NCBI RefSeq assembly: GCF_021173085.1 | Contig: NZ_CP076413.1 | Span: 1,178,001-1,242,000, forward strand | Origin: Ralstonia wenshanensis | Lineage (GTDB): Bacteria; Pseudomonadota; Gammaproteobacteria; Burkholderiales; Burkholderiaceae | Length of the DNA stretch: 64,000 nt | Direction of reading: 5' to 3' | Shown: in pieces, positions 20,555 to 29,804 of the stretch | Layout of the letters: each line of letters opens with the position of its first letter | Numbering within the stretch: position 1 is the first letter of the stretch | Translations under genes and position numbers: made by a program | The notes under the pieces: model-generated | Told to the model about the DNA's origin: nothing | What the model saw: the letters and a program-made list of their open reading frames with translations, nothing else | The model's database searches: none

Positions 20555-21412
20555 ATGAACGACCTGATTCGCTCATTTGGCCGGGCGCTGCTCTCGCAAC
20601 TGCATCCGCGCATGCTGTTCCTGACCGTCATGCCGTTCGTCGTGGCTGTCGTTGTCTGGGGCGGGGTGCTGTATTTCGGCTGGGATGCCATGAACGGCAT
20701 GGCCCGCAACGCCGTGGAAGGCTGGGCCTTCATGGGCTGGATCAAGAGCGGCCTCAACGCCATCGGCATGGCCGGGTTGTGGTCGGCCATCGCGCCGCTG
20801 CTGGTGATCACCTTGCTGGTGCCGGTGATTGTCGTGTCGATCCTGGTGCTGGTGAGCGTGGCGTCCGTGCCGGTGGTCATGCGTTTTCTTGATCGCAGCT
20901 ATCCGCAGTTGGAGCGTCGCAAGGGCGGCTCGGTGTTGGGCAGCCTGACGCATGCGCTGCTATGCACGCTTGTGGTCATCCTGGTGGCCGTCGTCACGCT
21001 GCCGCTGTGGCTGATTCCCCCGTTTTTTGCACTGATTCCACCCTTGTTGTGGGGGTGGCTCACGTACCGGTTGATGACATACGACGCGTTGGCTGACCAC
21101 GCGACGGTCGAAGAGCGTCGTGCGATCATGCAGCGCTACCGGCTGCCGCTTCTGGGTATCGGCGTGGCCGTTGGCATGTTGGGCTCGGCGCCCACGCTGC
21201 TGTGGGTATCGTCGGTGGTGACGATTGTGCTGTTCCCGATCATCGCCATCGCCGTCATCTGGTTGTATGTGCTGATCTTCATTTTCTCGGCACTGTGGTT
21301 CGGTCATTTCTGCTTACGTGCGCTCACGCGCCTTCGCGCTGAAGCGCCGCCCGCGCGCATGGTCGAGGCCAGCGTGATCGAAGTCACTACCATTGAACTA
21401 CCTCGCGAATAA
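20555..21412 (+). CDS. EI24 domain membrane protein
   Basis: A 285-residue protein with about six membrane segments (for example VMPFVVAVVVWGGVLYFGW at 20-45 and two strongly hydrophobic stretches near 75-105, 125-160 and 195-245). The layout and the central RSYPQLERRKGGS segment fit the EI24/CysZ-like family. Related CysZ proteins move sulfate, but nothing here shows that function. It starts 77 bases after the hydroxylase gene, so it may or may not belong to that operon. Confidence 0.75.
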   Translation: MNDLIRSFGRALLSQLHPRMLFLTVMPFVVAVVVWGGVLYFGWDAMNGMARNAVEGWAFMGWIKSGLNAIGMAGLWSAIAPLLVITLLVPVIVVSILVLVSVASVPVVMRFLDRSYPQLERRKGGSVLGSLTHALLCTLVVILVAVVTLPLWLIPPFFALIPPLLWGWLTYRLMTYDALADHATVEERRAIMQRYRLPLLGIGVAVGMLGSAPTLLWVSSVVTIVLFPIIAIAVIWLYVLIFIFSALWFGHFCLRALTRLRAEAPPARMVEASVIEVTTIELPRE

Positions 21413-21433
21413 TCAGAAACCATCGGAACTGAC

Positions 21434-22252
21434 ATGGCTTTCGGCATGATCATCATCGGCGACGAGATTCTCTCCGGCCGCCGCGAAGACAAGCACCTGC
21501 GCAAGCTGATCGAAGTGCTCGGCGAGCGTGGCCTGGCATTGGAGTGGGCCGAGTACGTCGGCGATCAGCCCGCGCGCATCACGAGCGTACTCAAGCGTAC
21601 GTTCGCCAGCGATGACGTGGTGTTCTGCACTGGGGGCATCGGCGCAACACCCGATGACCATACACGCCAATGCGCCGCTGCTGCGCTGGGCGTGCCATTG
21701 GAGCTGCATCCGGAAGCACGTGAGCAGATCACGTTGCGTATTTCAGAGTCGGCCAACGGTGACCCGGTCAAGGCCGATGTCTCCACGCCTGAAAACCAGC
21801 ACCGCTTCAAGATGGGTGAATTTCCGCTGGGCGCGCGCATCATCCCGAACAGCTACAACCGTATCCCCGGATTCTCGGTGGCGCATCACCATTTCATGCC
21901 GGGTTTTCCGGTGATGGCGTGGCCGATGATGGAGTGGGTGCTTGACACCTATTACGCCGATCAATTCCACCGCGCGCCGCGTGAGGAGCGCTCGTTCCTG
22001 GTGTTCGGCTTGCCGGAGTCGCGGCTCACGCCGCTGATGGAGCGCATCGAAGCTGAGTTCGATGGGGTGAAAGTCTTCAGTCTGCCCAGTGTGGGCGATG
22101 CAGCGCGCGGCGAGCGCTATGCCCGCTCGCACATCGACCTGGGCGTTAAGGGCTCACCGGACGCTGTGGCGCGCGCCTATCTGTTGTTGCGAGAGGGCGC
22201 GTTGGCGCTGGGTGGCGAGATTTTCGAGGCGGACGCCCCTGCGGCGTCCTGA
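21434..22252 (+). CDS. Molybdopterin-binding-domain protein (CinA N-terminal-like)
   Basis: A 272-residue protein whose first 170 residues match the MoCF/CinA-like domain: MIIIGDEILSGRREDKH at the start and FCTGGIGATPDDHTRQ near 67-82. It lacks the C-terminal amidase domain of full CinA. Such stand-alone proteins are common in beta-proteobacteria and are often labelled competence/damage-inducible proteins, but a proven role is missing. It is 21 bases from the EI24 gene and convergent with the rhodanese gene. Confidence 0.85.
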   Translation: MAFGMIIIGDEILSGRREDKHLRKLIEVLGERGLALEWAEYVGDQPARITSVLKRTFASDDVVFCTGGIGATPDDHTRQCAAAALGVPLELHPEAREQITLRISESANGDPVKADVSTPENQHRFKMGEFPLGARIIPNSYNRIPGFSVAHHHFMPGFPVMAWPMMEWVLDTYYADQFHRAPREERSFLVFGLPESRLTPLMERIEAEFDGVKVFSLPSVGDAARGERYARSHIDLGVKGSPDAVARAYLLLREGALALGGEIFEADAPAAS

Positions 22253-22268
22253 CGCCCAGCAGCGTGCC

Positions 22269-22745
22269 TCAGGCGCCGTGCCAGGGCAGGCCCCGGAAGC
22301 ACCAGCCTTCCACGGTCTTGCGATGGCCTTCGGTGTCTTTGGCGCCCTCAAAGCCTTCCAGCACATCCATCGCTGCCGCATAGCCTGCTTGCGCAGCCGC
22401 TGCCGCCGCGTGCTTGGAGCGCGCAGCGCTGCGGCACAGGAAGAGCACCGGCGCATCTTTTGGAACGGCAGCTTCCAGCGCGCTCAGAAAGTTGGTGTTG
22501 CGTACGCCGCCCGGATACTGATTCCATTCCACATGCACGAACTGGCTTGGCGAGATGTCCGGTGTGCCGACCCAGTCGAGCTCGGCGCGCGTGCGCACGT
22601 CCACTAGACGAGCCTGCGGGTCGGCGGCCAATAGGGCGGCAGCCTCTTGCGGCGACAGTGCGCCGAAGTACGGCAGTTGGTCTGCCTCGCGGCGGGCGGC
22701 AGCAGCCTCGAGCAGGGACTCGCGGGTCAGCGTGGTGGCAGTCAT
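22269..22745 (-). CDS. Rhodanese-domain protein
   Basis: A 158-residue single-domain rhodanese. The domain begins at LSPQEAAALLAADPQARLVDVRTRAEL and the active-site loop is CRSAAR with catalytic Cys104 (VLFLCRSAARSKHA). The six-residue loop suits sulfur transfer. There is no signal peptide, so it probably acts in the cytoplasm; the sulfur acceptor is unknown. It is transcribed divergently from glnA across a 472-base gap. Confidence 0.9.
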   Translation of the reverse strand: MTATTLTRESLLEAAAARREADQLPYFGALSPQEAAALLAADPQARLVDVRTRAELDWVGTPDISPSQFVHVEWNQYPGGVRNTNFLSALEAAVPKDAPVLFLCRSAARSKHAAAAAAQAGYAAAMDVLEGFEGAKDTEGHRKTVEGWCFRGLPWHGA

Positions 22746-22830
22746 GATGGGCAGGAGCGAGTGAAAGAGTAAATAACCATTCTAGCGCCGCCGTCACATG
22801 GCGCGGGTGAAAATCCCCGAGATGGTGCGC

Positions 22831-22845
22831 GCACCGTCTTTGTGC
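22831..22845. promoter_or_regulatory. Candidate NtrC site 1 upstream of glnA
   Basis: GCAC-CGTCTTT-GTGC matches the GCAC-N7-GTGC core of enhancer sites bound by NtrC at enteric glnA promoters. It overlaps a second palindrome, GGTGCGCGCACC (22824-22835). Confidence 0.7.
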
Positions 22846-22873
22846 ACACAAATAGTGCTGCTTGGGGTGATAT

Positions 22874-22888
22874 GCACTGTTTGTGTGC
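22874..22888. promoter_or_regulatory. Candidate NtrC site 2 upstream of glnA
   Basis: GCAC-TGTTTGT-GTGC again fits GCAC-N7-GTGC. Its centre is 43 bases from that of site 1, about four helical turns, so two NtrC dimers could bind the same face. Confidence 0.7.
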
Positions 22889-23042
22889 GTTGACTATGCT
22901 GCTTGGACAGCCTTAGCTCGTTCAGCGGGGCAGCGGGAGCATGGGGCCGGCCGGATTGCCGGGACGCGCGCACCGTGTCAGGCATGGGCTGGCGCGGCGC
23001 TGCACTGTTTGCGGGAGTGCATGCCCGATGTCGGGCCGGAAT

Positions 23043-23058
23043 TGGCATAGTTTCTGCT
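23043..23058 (+). promoter_or_regulatory. Candidate sigma-54 promoter of glnA
   Basis: TTGGCATAGTTTCTGCT has the invariant GG (23044-23045) and GC (23056-23057) exactly ten bases apart, within TGGCAT-N5-CTGCT. Initiation would fall near 23069, leaving a leader of about 149 nt. The two NtrC sites then lie near -231 and -188. Confidence 0.7.
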
Positions 23059-23217
23059 AAGATTCCCGCGGTCTTTTTCGGGGGCGTCCGTTCATGTCGG
23101 ACGACCTTGCTGGAAAGAAGATGTTTCGGAGTGAGGACGAATTGCGGCCGATGTGCAGCGATCCGTCACACAACCGGCTCACAATACTTTGCGTTATTGC
23201 GCTACCAGGAGAATGGC

Positions 23218-24633
23218 ATGTCCCAAAGCATTGCAGACGTGATGAAGCTCGTGAAGGAAAACGACGTCAAGTTCGTCGATTTCCGCTTCACCGATACCAA
23301 GGGTAAGGAGCAGCACGTCTCGGTCCCCGTTTCGCACTTCGACGAAGACAAGTTCGAAAGCGGCCACGCTTTCGACGGCTCGTCGATCGCCGGCTGGAAG
23401 GGCATCGAAGCGTCGGACATGCTGCTCGTGCCGGATGCAAACACCGCGCACGTCGACCCGTTCTACGAAGAGCCGACCCTGGTCCTGACCTGCGACGTGG
23501 TCGAGCCCTCGGACGGCAAGGGCTACGACCGCGACCCGCGCTCGATCGCCAAGCGTGCTGAGGCCTACCTGAAGAGCACCGGCCTGGGTGACACCGCCTA
23601 CTTTGGCCCGGAACCCGAATTCTTCATCTTCGACGGCGTGACCTGGAACATCGACATGCAGGGTTGCTTCGTGAAGATCGATTCCGAAGAAGCTCCGTGG
23701 TCGTCGGGCAAGGAGTTCGAGCACGGCAATTCGGGTCACCGTCCGGGCAAGAAGGGCGGCTACTTCCCGGTTGCTCCGATCGACACGTTCCAAGACATGC
23801 GCTCGGAAATGTGCCTGATCCTGGAATCGCTGGGCATTCCGGTTGAAGTGCATCACCACGAAGTGGCAGGCCAAGGCCAGAACGAAATCGGCACGAAGTT
23901 CAGCACGCTGGTGCAACGCGCCGACTGGACCCAACTGCAAAAGTACGTGATCCAGAACGTCGCACACACCTACGGCAAGACCGCAACGTTCATGCCGAAG
24001 CCGGTCGTGGGCGACAACGGTTCGGGCATGCACGTTCACCAGTCGATCTGGAAGGACGGCCAGAACCTGTTCGCAGGCAACGGCTACGCCGGTCTGTCGG
24101 AATTCGCGCTGTACTACATCGGCGGCATCATCAAGCACGCTCGCGCGCTGAACGCCATCACTAACCCGGGTACGAACTCGTACAAGCGTCTGGTGCCGGG
24201 CTTCGAAGCTCCGGTCAAGCTGGCTTACTCGGCACGCAACCGCTCGGCTTCGATCCGTATTCCGTACGTTGCGAACCCGAAGGGTCGTCGTATCGAAACG
24301 CGCTTCCCGGATCCGCTGATGAACCCGTACCTGGGCTTCTCGGCACTGATGATGGCCGGTCTGGATGGCGTGCAGAACAAGATCCACCCGGGCGAAGCCG
24401 CAGACAAGAACCTGTACGACCTGCCGCCGGAAGAAGACGCAAAGATCCCGACCGTTTGCTCGAGCCTGGATCAGGCCCTCGAGTACCTGGACAAGGATCG
24501 CGAGTTCCTGACCCGCGGTGGTGTGTTCTCCAACGCCATGCTGGACGCCTACATCGAACTGAAGATGGAAGAAGTCACGCGCTTCCGCATGACGACTCAC
24601 CCGCTCGAGTTCGAGATGTACTACTCGCTGTAA
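23218..24633 (+). CDS. glnA: Glutamine synthetase type I
   Basis: GlnA (471 aa) makes glutamine from glutamate and ammonia with ATP; it is the main ammonia-assimilation enzyme. Core motifs are [12 protein letters not shown] (about 53-64), [10 protein letters not shown] (metal-binding Glu), [16 protein letters not shown] and [10 protein letters not shown]. Tyr400 in NLYDLPPEE is the expected adenylylation site. The ATG at 23218 is preceded by AGGAGA, and gives the common [11 protein letters not shown] start. Codon use is strongly biased to preferred codons, a sign of high expression. Regulation by NtrC and sigma-54 is suggested upstream. Confidence 0.98.
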   Translation: MSQSIADVMKLVKENDVKFVDFRFTDTKGKEQHVSVPVSHFDEDKFESGHAFDGSSIAGWKGIEASDMLLVPDANTAHVDPFYEEPTLVLTCDVVEPSDGKGYDRDPRSIAKRAEAYLKSTGLGDTAYFGPEPEFFIFDGVTWNIDMQGCFVKIDSEEAPWSSGKEFEHGNSGHRPGKKGGYFPVAPIDTFQDMRSEMCLILESLGIPVEVHHHEVAGQGQNEIGTKFSTLVQRADWTQLQKYVIQNVAHTYGKTATFMPKPVVGDNGSGMHVHQSIWKDGQNLFAGNGYAGLSEFALYYIGGIIKHARALNAITNPGTNSYKRLVPGFEAPVKLAYSARNRSASIRIPYVANPKGRRIETRFPDPLMNPYLGFSALMMAGLDGVQNKIHPGEAADKNLYDLPPEEDAKIPTVCSSLDQALEYLDKDREFLTRGGVFSNAMLDAYIELKMEEVTRFRMTTHPLEFEMYYSL

Positions 24634-24682
24634 TCTGTGAGCGCCCCGGGCAATGTGTCGGGGCGAAGAGACGGTTGTGAGA

Positions 24683-24713
24683 GGAAGGGCGGCGCAGGTC
24701 GCCCTTCCTTTTT
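24683..24713 (+). terminator. Rho-independent terminator after glnA
   Basis: GGAAGGGCG (24683-24691) and CGCCCTTCC (24700-24708) form a perfect 9-base-pair stem with an 8-base loop and a T run. It separates glnA from the DUF4124-ntrB-ntrC genes, so those probably need another promoter or read-through. Confidence 0.9.
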
Positions 24714-24791
24714 ATGAGCGGAGTTTTGTGGCTAGAATGATCGTCCGCCGGACTCCGGCGCCCGATCGACGTATCCGCCAGGTTTCCATTC

Positions 24792-25313
24792 ATGCTCCGT
24801 CCTTCCCCACGCCTCGCTTCCGGACTGCTTGCCGCCGCAGCGGTGTTTGCCACGCTGTCTGTGCAGGCACCCGCGTACGCCGATGACGTCTATCTGTGCA
24901 CCGGCCCGAACGGCGTGCCGGAGTACCGCAACAGCGGCAACGTGAAAGGCTGCAAGAAGTTGACGCTGCCCGATGTGGTGACCGTCCCCGGTACACGCAG
25001 CCCGCGCAGTGCAGGAGCCGCGCCCGCACCGGCTCAAAACAATGCAGGCGGCGGTTTCCCCCGCGTGGACAACGCCACGCAGAAGGCACGTGATGGCGAA
25101 CGCCGCCAGGTGCTGGAGGCCGAGCTGGCAGACGAGGAGCGCAAGCTCCAGGCGTTGAAGACCGAATACAACAACGGTCAGCCCGAGCGCCAGGGCAACG
25201 AACGTAACTATCAGAAGTATCTGGACCGCACCGCGCAGTTGAAGGGCGACATCGAGCGCAGCCAGGCCAATGTCGATTCCATCCGCCGGGAGCTGGGCAA
25301 CCTCAAGGACTAG
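24792..25313 (+). CDS. Exported DUF4124-type protein with C-terminal coiled coil
   Basis: A 173-residue protein. A signal peptide covers about residues 1-30 (LLAAAAVFATLSVQAPAYA). A short DUF4124-like module follows, with VYLCTGPNGVPEYRNSG and CKKLTLPDV. After a Pro/Ala-rich linker, residues about 95-172 are a highly charged helix likely to form a coiled coil. The function is unknown. The gene sits between glnA and ntrB and ends 7 bases before the ntrB start, which implies co-transcription with the nitrogen sensor; no functional link is established. Confidence 0.85.
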   Translation: MLRPSPRLASGLLAAAAVFATLSVQAPAYADDVYLCTGPNGVPEYRNSGNVKGCKKLTLPDVVTVPGTRSPRSAGAAPAPAQNNAGGGFPRVDNATQKARDGERRQVLEAELADEERKLQALKTEYNNGQPERQGNERNYQKYLDRTAQLKGDIERSQANVDSIRRELGNLKD

Positions 25314-25320
25314 ATGAACC

Positions 25321-26523
25321 ATGCGTCGACTGATCCGCAAAGCGGCACGCCGCGATGAACAGGAACAGACGACGCCATCCGCGCCGTCAGCCTCCGCCGC
25401 CGGGCTGGAAGTCTCCGTAGGCGAGCCCATCGACGGGCCGCCGCTGATTCCGTTCTCACATGGTGCACCGCCGTCGTTCCCTGGGCTCGATGCGGTGCCC
25501 AATCCCATCCTGTTCGTCCGCCATCCGGCGCTGACGGTTTTTTACGCCAATCCTGCTGCTGAAGCCGCACTGGCCGTGTCCCGCCGCCAGTTGGTGGAGA
25601 TGTCGCTGTACGAGCTGTTTGCCGATCCGTCGGAGCTGGCCGAGATGATCGCCACCGTGGCAGCGCGTCAGTTCGACGCCAAGCGGCGCGACGTGTCGCT
25701 CGACCGTGTGGGTCATGAGCCGCTGCACGCGCACGCCGTGGTGGGGGCGCTCGACTTTGCGCCCGGTTCGGTGCTGCTCGAGCTGCTGCCCAACGAGCAG
25801 AAGATCCGCAGCGAGCGAGAAGAGCGTCTGCTCGACCTGACCTCCGCCAACAAAGAACTGATCCGCAACCTTGCGCACGAGATCAAGAACCCGTTGGGCG
25901 GCATTCGCGGCGCGGCGCAGTTGCTGGAGTTCGAGCTGCCCGAGCGCTCGCTGCGCGAGTACACACAGGTGATCATCAAGGAATCCGACCGGTTGCAGAC
26001 GCTGGTCGACCGCCTGCTGGAGCCGCACCGGCATCCACATATCGTGGGCGATGTGAACATCCACGAGGTGCTGGAGCGTGTGCGCTCGGTGGTGCTGGCG
26101 GAGTTTCCGCAGGGCTTGCGGATCGTGCGCGACTACGACGCGAGCCTGCCGGAGTTTCGAGGCGATAAGGAGCAGCTCATCCAGGCCGTGCTCAACATCG
26201 TTCACAACGCGGCGCACGCGCTGGGCCCTCGCATTGCGCAGGGCGACGGCGAGATCATTCTGCGCACCCGTGTGGCACGCAAAGTTACGATTGCAAAACG
26301 TCTTTACAAGCTGGCATTGGACTTGCATGTAGTGGACAACGGTCCTGGTATCCCGGAGGACATCCGCGAGCGAATCTTCTTCCCGCTGGTGTCCGGAAGG
26401 GAGGGGGGAAGTGGGCTGGGCCTGACACTCGCGCAGACGTTCGTGCAGCAGCACGATGGTCTGATCGAATGCGAGAGCAGGCCAGGCCAGACGGATTTCC
26501 GCATTCTCGTGCCGCTGCATTGA
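25321..26523 (+). CDS. ntrB: Nitrogen sensor histidine kinase NtrB (GlnL)
   Basis: NtrB (400 aa) phosphorylates NtrC when nitrogen is scarce and dephosphorylates it, helped by PII, when nitrogen is plentiful. There are no membrane segments. A PAS domain spans about 55-160 (AVPNPILFVRHPALTVFYANPAAE; shortened here). The H box NLAHEIKNPLGG carries His186. The ATPase domain has the N box (VLNIVHNAAHAL), G1 (VVDNGPGIPEDI) and G2 (GREGGSGLGLTL). The N-terminal tail of about 50 residues before PAS is longer and less ordered than in enteric NtrB, so the true start may lie further downstream. Confidence 0.95.
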   Translation: MRRLIRKAARRDEQEQTTPSAPSASAAGLEVSVGEPIDGPPLIPFSHGAPPSFPGLDAVPNPILFVRHPALTVFYANPAAEAALAVSRRQLVEMSLYELFADPSELAEMIATVAARQFDAKRRDVSLDRVGHEPLHAHAVVGALDFAPGSVLLELLPNEQKIRSEREERLLDLTSANKELIRNLAHEIKNPLGGIRGAAQLLEFELPERSLREYTQVIIKESDRLQTLVDRLLEPHRHPHIVGDVNIHEVLERVRSVVLAEFPQGLRIVRDYDASLPEFRGDKEQLIQAVLNIVHNAAHALGPRIAQGDGEIILRTRVARKVTIAKRLYKLALDLHVVDNGPGIPEDIRERIFFPLVSGREGGSGLGLTLAQTFVQQHDGLIECESRPGQTDFRILVPLH

Positions 26524-26593
26524 AGCGCCTGAGCTTCAGCGACGCAGCGCGGGACGGCCCAGGCGAGACGAAGTCAAGCAGACGAACCAACAC

Positions 26594-28102
26594 ATGAAGC
26601 CAATCTGGATAGTCGACGACGATCAATCCATCCGCTGGGTCCTCGAGAAGGCGCTCGCGCGTGAGAGCCTGCTCTCGCGCAGCTTTACCAACGTGCGCGA
26701 CGCGCTCAATGCGCTCGACGAAGAAACGCCGCAAGTCCTGATTTCCGACGTCCGCATGCCGGGCGGCTCGGGGCTGGATCTCCTGCAGGCCATCAAGGCC
26801 AAGCACCCCGGGCTGCCGGTCATCATCATGACCGCGTATTCGGATCTGGACAGCGCCGTGGCGGCGTTCCAGGGTGGCGCGTTTGAATACCTCGCCAAGC
26901 CGTTTGACGTGGATCGCGCGGTCGAGCTGATCCGCCGCGCGCTGGAAGAGAGCCTGCGCGAGGAGGAAATCGACGATCGCCTAAGCGATGCGCCTGAGAT
27001 TCTCGGTCAGGCGCCGGCCATGCAGGACGTGTTCCGCGCGATTGGGCGGCTGTCGCAGTCCAACGTGACGGTGCTGATCACCGGGGAATCGGGCACGGGT
27101 AAGGAACTGGTGGCGCGGGCGCTCCATAAGCACAGCCCGCGCGCCAGCGGCCCTTTCATCGCGCTGAATACGGCGGCGATTCCGAAAGACCTGCTCGAAT
27201 CCGAGCTGTTCGGCCACGAGCGTGGCGCCTTCACGGGCGCACAGACCATGCGCCGCGGTCGCTTCGAGCAAGCCGAGGGCGGCACGCTGTTCCTCGACGA
27301 AATCGGCGACATGCCGTTCGATCTGCAGACGCGGTTGCTGCGCGTGCTGTCGGATGGGCATTTCTATCGTGTGGGCGGTCACAACCCGCTCAAGGCCAAC
27401 GTTCGCGTCATCGCGGCCACGCACCAGAATCTTGAAACGCGCGTCAAGGACGGTCTGTTCCGCGAGGACTTGTTTCACCGCCTGAACGTGATCCGTCTGC
27501 GCTTGCCGGCGCTGCGTGAACGCCCGGAAGACATCACGCTGCTGGCACGCCATTTCCTGCAGAAGAGCGCCAAGGAGCTGGGCGTGGAGCCCAAGCGCAT
27601 GTCGGACGATGCGCTGGCGCATATCGCCACGCTGCCGTTCCCGGGCAACGTGCGACAACTGGAAAACCTCTGCAACTGGCTGACCGTGATGGCGCCGGCG
27701 CAGACCATCGAAGCCAAGGACTTGCCCGCCGACCTGGTGCGGGGCAATGCGCAGATGCTGCCGGCCATGGGCGACGCCCCGGCGCGCCAGGCATTCATTG
27801 GCGAGCCGTCGCATGGTGCCGAACCGTACGGTGTTGCGCCGTCGGTCGATACGTTGCTCTCAACCGCTTCAGTGGGCGCATCCATCGCCGCAGGGTGGGA
27901 GCGTGCGCTCGCGGGTGAGGCCAAGGCCATGCTTGAAGCGGGCCAGCCTGACGTGATGGACGCGCTTACGCGTCGCTTCGAAAAGGCGATTCTGGAGGCT
28001 GCGCTTGGTGTCACGCGCGGGCGCCGCGTCGAGGCGGCAACGCGCCTGGGCATCGGCCGCAACACCATCACACGCAAATTGCAGGAGCTTGGCTTCGACT
28101 GA
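26594..28102 (+). CDS. ntrC: Nitrogen response regulator NtrC (GlnG)
   Basis: NtrC (502 aa) is the sigma-54-dependent activator partnered with NtrB. The receiver domain (1-120) has DDD at 8-10 and phospho-acceptor Asp52 in [10 protein letters not shown]. The AAA+ domain has Walker [12 protein letters not shown] (about 164-174), the sigma-54 contact loop GAFTGA (about 212-217), and Walker [13 protein letters not shown]. The C-terminal Fis-type helix-turn-helix ([20 protein letters not shown], about 477-497) should bind the dyads ahead of glnA. ntrB ends 70 bases upstream, and a strong terminator follows. Confidence 0.97.
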   Translation: MKPIWIVDDDQSIRWVLEKALARESLLSRSFTNVRDALNALDEETPQVLISDVRMPGGSGLDLLQAIKAKHPGLPVIIMTAYSDLDSAVAAFQGGAFEYLAKPFDVDRAVELIRRALEESLREEEIDDRLSDAPEILGQAPAMQDVFRAIGRLSQSNVTVLITGESGTGKELVARALHKHSPRASGPFIALNTAAIPKDLLESELFGHERGAFTGAQTMRRGRFEQAEGGTLFLDEIGDMPFDLQTRLLRVLSDGHFYRVGGHNPLKANVRVIAATHQNLETRVKDGLFREDLFHRLNVIRLRLPALRERPEDITLLARHFLQKSAKELGVEPKRMSDDALAHIATLPFPGNVRQLENLCNWLTVMAPAQTIEAKDLPADLVRGNAQMLPAMGDAPARQAFIGEPSHGAEPYGVAPSVDTLLSTASVGASIAAGWERALAGEAKAMLEAGQPDVMDALTRRFEKAILEAALGVTRGRRVEAATRLGIGRNTITRKLQELGFD

Positions 28103-28157
28103 CGCGCTGTCAGCAGGGCCAGTCCACCGAATATCGTCGAGCTTGGCGATTGGGATT

Positions 28158-28193
28158 GGGCGGATTTCCGATACGGGAGTCCGCCCTTTTTTT
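28158..28193 (+). terminator. Rho-independent terminator after ntrC
   Basis: GGGCGGA (28158-28164) and TCCGCCC (28180-28186) pair and are followed by seven T, ending the glnA-region transcripts. Confidence 0.88.
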
Positions 28194-28215
28194 GTGCCGC
28201 GAATGCGTGCCGCGC

Positions 28216-28545
28216 TTAGTGCAGCTTGTGCTTCAGCTGCGACAGTTCTTCATGCGCGCGCATCACGGCAGATTCCACGGAGTGGTCGACCTTGCCGGTG
28301 GCGTTTTGGCAGGCCATCTTCGCGCGGTCGGAGCAGGCTTCGAGCTTGTCGATGGCCTCAACGAAGGTCTGCTGATCTTCAGCGCCTTCCAGGCGCGAGT
28401 GGCATTGGCGAGCTTGGTCGTCCAGTTGCTGGATCGATTGCTTCAACGAGTCGGGCACGTCCTTGTGCGAGGCACAGGTCCGGGCCAGTTCGGCGATGGT
28501 GCTTTCCGCATGTTCAAAACGCTGGCGCAGTTTCTCTGTTTGCAT
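28216..28545 (-). CDS. Small helical protein of unknown function
   Basis: A 109-residue, mostly alpha-helical, charged protein with no membrane segment or signal peptide. It starts MQTEKLRQRFEHAEST and contains three cysteines (in RTCASH, EACSDRA and MACQNATG). I do not recognise the family. The ATG at 28545 has a good AGGAG ribosome site, and codon use is normal, so it is likely real. It is convergent with ntrC and lies downstream of the HAD phosphatase on the same strand with a 168-base gap. Confidence 0.75.
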   Translation of the reverse strand: MQTEKLRQRFEHAESTIAELARTCASHKDVPDSLKQSIQQLDDQARQCHSRLEGAEDQQTFVEAIDKLEACSDRAKMACQNATGKVDHSVESAVMRAHEELSQLKHKLH

Positions 28546-28713
28546 GGAGGGCTCCTGTCGGTTGCGTGAAAAGGGCGTTGCCGCCGTATGCACCGTTATG
28601 AGGCCGTCACATGGTGCAAAGCGGTGCAACGCCCAATTTCGGCGCAAGCGGCGTGCCGTGTGCGGCAAGCGACGCCGCACCTCCGGATTGTGTTGCGGTG
28701 CAAGGATGCTGTG

Positions 28714-29607
28714 TCAGTCGCGTGGCGCGGGCAGGGCCAGAGAACGCGCCTCCAGGATGCGCTCGGCAACTTCGGCAAAGCCGCCGCCGCCCTCCGCCTC
28801 GGTGAGGTAAGTAGGCGGCACGGGCAGCGTATCGATCACGTCCAGCACATTGGCCACACCCACCGAGAGCGGGAAGAACTCGAACATTGCAGCATCGTTG
28901 GCAGAGTCGCCCACGAACACCCAGCGGTCGCGCTCGGCATGCAAGTCCAGGCCGAATGCGCGGCGCGCGAGCGACACGCTGGCGCTCAGCTTGTCGTGCT
29001 TGCCGAACCAGCCGTTGACGTGAATCGAACTGACCGTGGCATGCATGCCGTGCGTGCGCATGATGTCGACGATATGTTGCACGGCGTGTTGCGGCAGCGG
29101 CGGGACTTGCTCCGCATGATCGACAGCGAGATCCGCCGCGTGCCAAGCCTGGTCCGTTGCCAGCGCAGAACCCGGCACGGCGCGCCTGATCTCCGCACCG
29201 ACTTCACGGATGCGCTCCAGATTGCGCGCGCGCGTTTGCGCGTCGTCAACAAAGTCAGTGGCGAGATGCCCGCGCGAATCGACGCGCATCGCAAACGCGC
29301 CGTTCTCGCCGATCACGGCATCCACGGGCCACAGTCGCGCGATGACTTCGCACCAGGCAATCGAGCGGCCCGTGACCGGCACAACCTTGATGCCGGCGCG
29401 ATGCAGGCGCTCGAGCGCCGAGTACGTCTGCGCGGGAAGCTTCCCCCTCGTGGTGAGGGTGCCGTCCACATCGGTGAAGACGCCAGTGATATTGCGCAGC
29501 GCATCATCCGAGAGCTGGTGCAAGGCCAGAGGAACACGTCGCTCGGCGATGAGGGGCGTGGCTTCAGGCGAGTCCGGAGCGGCAGGAGTGGTGGGGGAGG
29601 CGAGCAT
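28714..29607 (-). CDS. HAD-superfamily hydrolase (sugar-phosphatase type)
   Basis: A 297-residue HAD family IIB phosphatase. Motif I is FTDVDGTLT with nucleophile Asp46 and Asp48; motif II is VVPVTGRS near residue 75; motif III/IV is [14 protein letters not shown] near 240. A cap domain lies between. Such enzymes remove phosphate from sugars or sugar-nucleotide-linked glycerates; the substrate cannot be read from sequence. It is divergent from the ugp operon with a 197-base gap. A link to glycerol-phosphate use is possible but unproven. Confidence 0.88.
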   Translation of the reverse strand: MLASPTTPAAPDSPEATPLIAERRVPLALHQLSDDALRNITGVFTDVDGTLTTRGKLPAQTYSALERLHRAGIKVVPVTGRSIAWCEVIARLWPVDAVIGENGAFAMRVDSRGHLATDFVDDAQTRARNLERIREVGAEIRRAVPGSALATDQAWHAADLAVDHAEQVPPLPQHAVQHIVDIMRTHGMHATVSSIHVNGWFGKHDKLSASVSLARRAFGLDLHAERDRWVFVGDSANDAAMFEFFPLSVGVANVLDVIDTLPVPPTYLTEAEGGGGFAEVAERILEARSLALPAPRD

Positions 29608-29705
29608 GCTGCGGGTGCAAAAGAGAGTGTCTTGAACCCATTCTAACGGCCGTTGCAAGCCTAACCTTGGAGGGATTTCCCGATTTCTTTGTGACAGAAA
29701 GCCAA

Positions 29706-29734
29706 GTAACATCCCGCTGTCATAAAAATGACCG
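29706..29734 (+). promoter_or_regulatory. Possible Pho box ahead of ugpB
   Basis: CTGTCAT (29717-29723) is a perfect Pho half-site. Weaker seven-base matches lie 11 bases on either side (GTAACAT at 29706 and ATGACCG at 29728), separated by 4-base spacers. The layout fits PhoB, and ugp is a Pho regulon operon in E. coli, but two of the three repeats are degenerate. Confidence 0.45.
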
Positions 29735-29804
29735 ACCGTGCATATACAGTCGGCGCGCCGTGGGCGGAGCGAGGGAGCCCGCCGGGTCGAAACCAGGAGA
29801 AATC

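Larger units (their letters stand above)
22746..23217. other. 472-base divergent control region ahead of glnA
   Basis: There is no supported gene here. The stretch holds two NtrC-type dyads, a sigma-54 promoter and a leader of about 150 nt; each is listed separately. A frame open from 22903 into glnA is an extension of the glnA frame without ribosome site or conserved residues. Confidence 0.7.
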
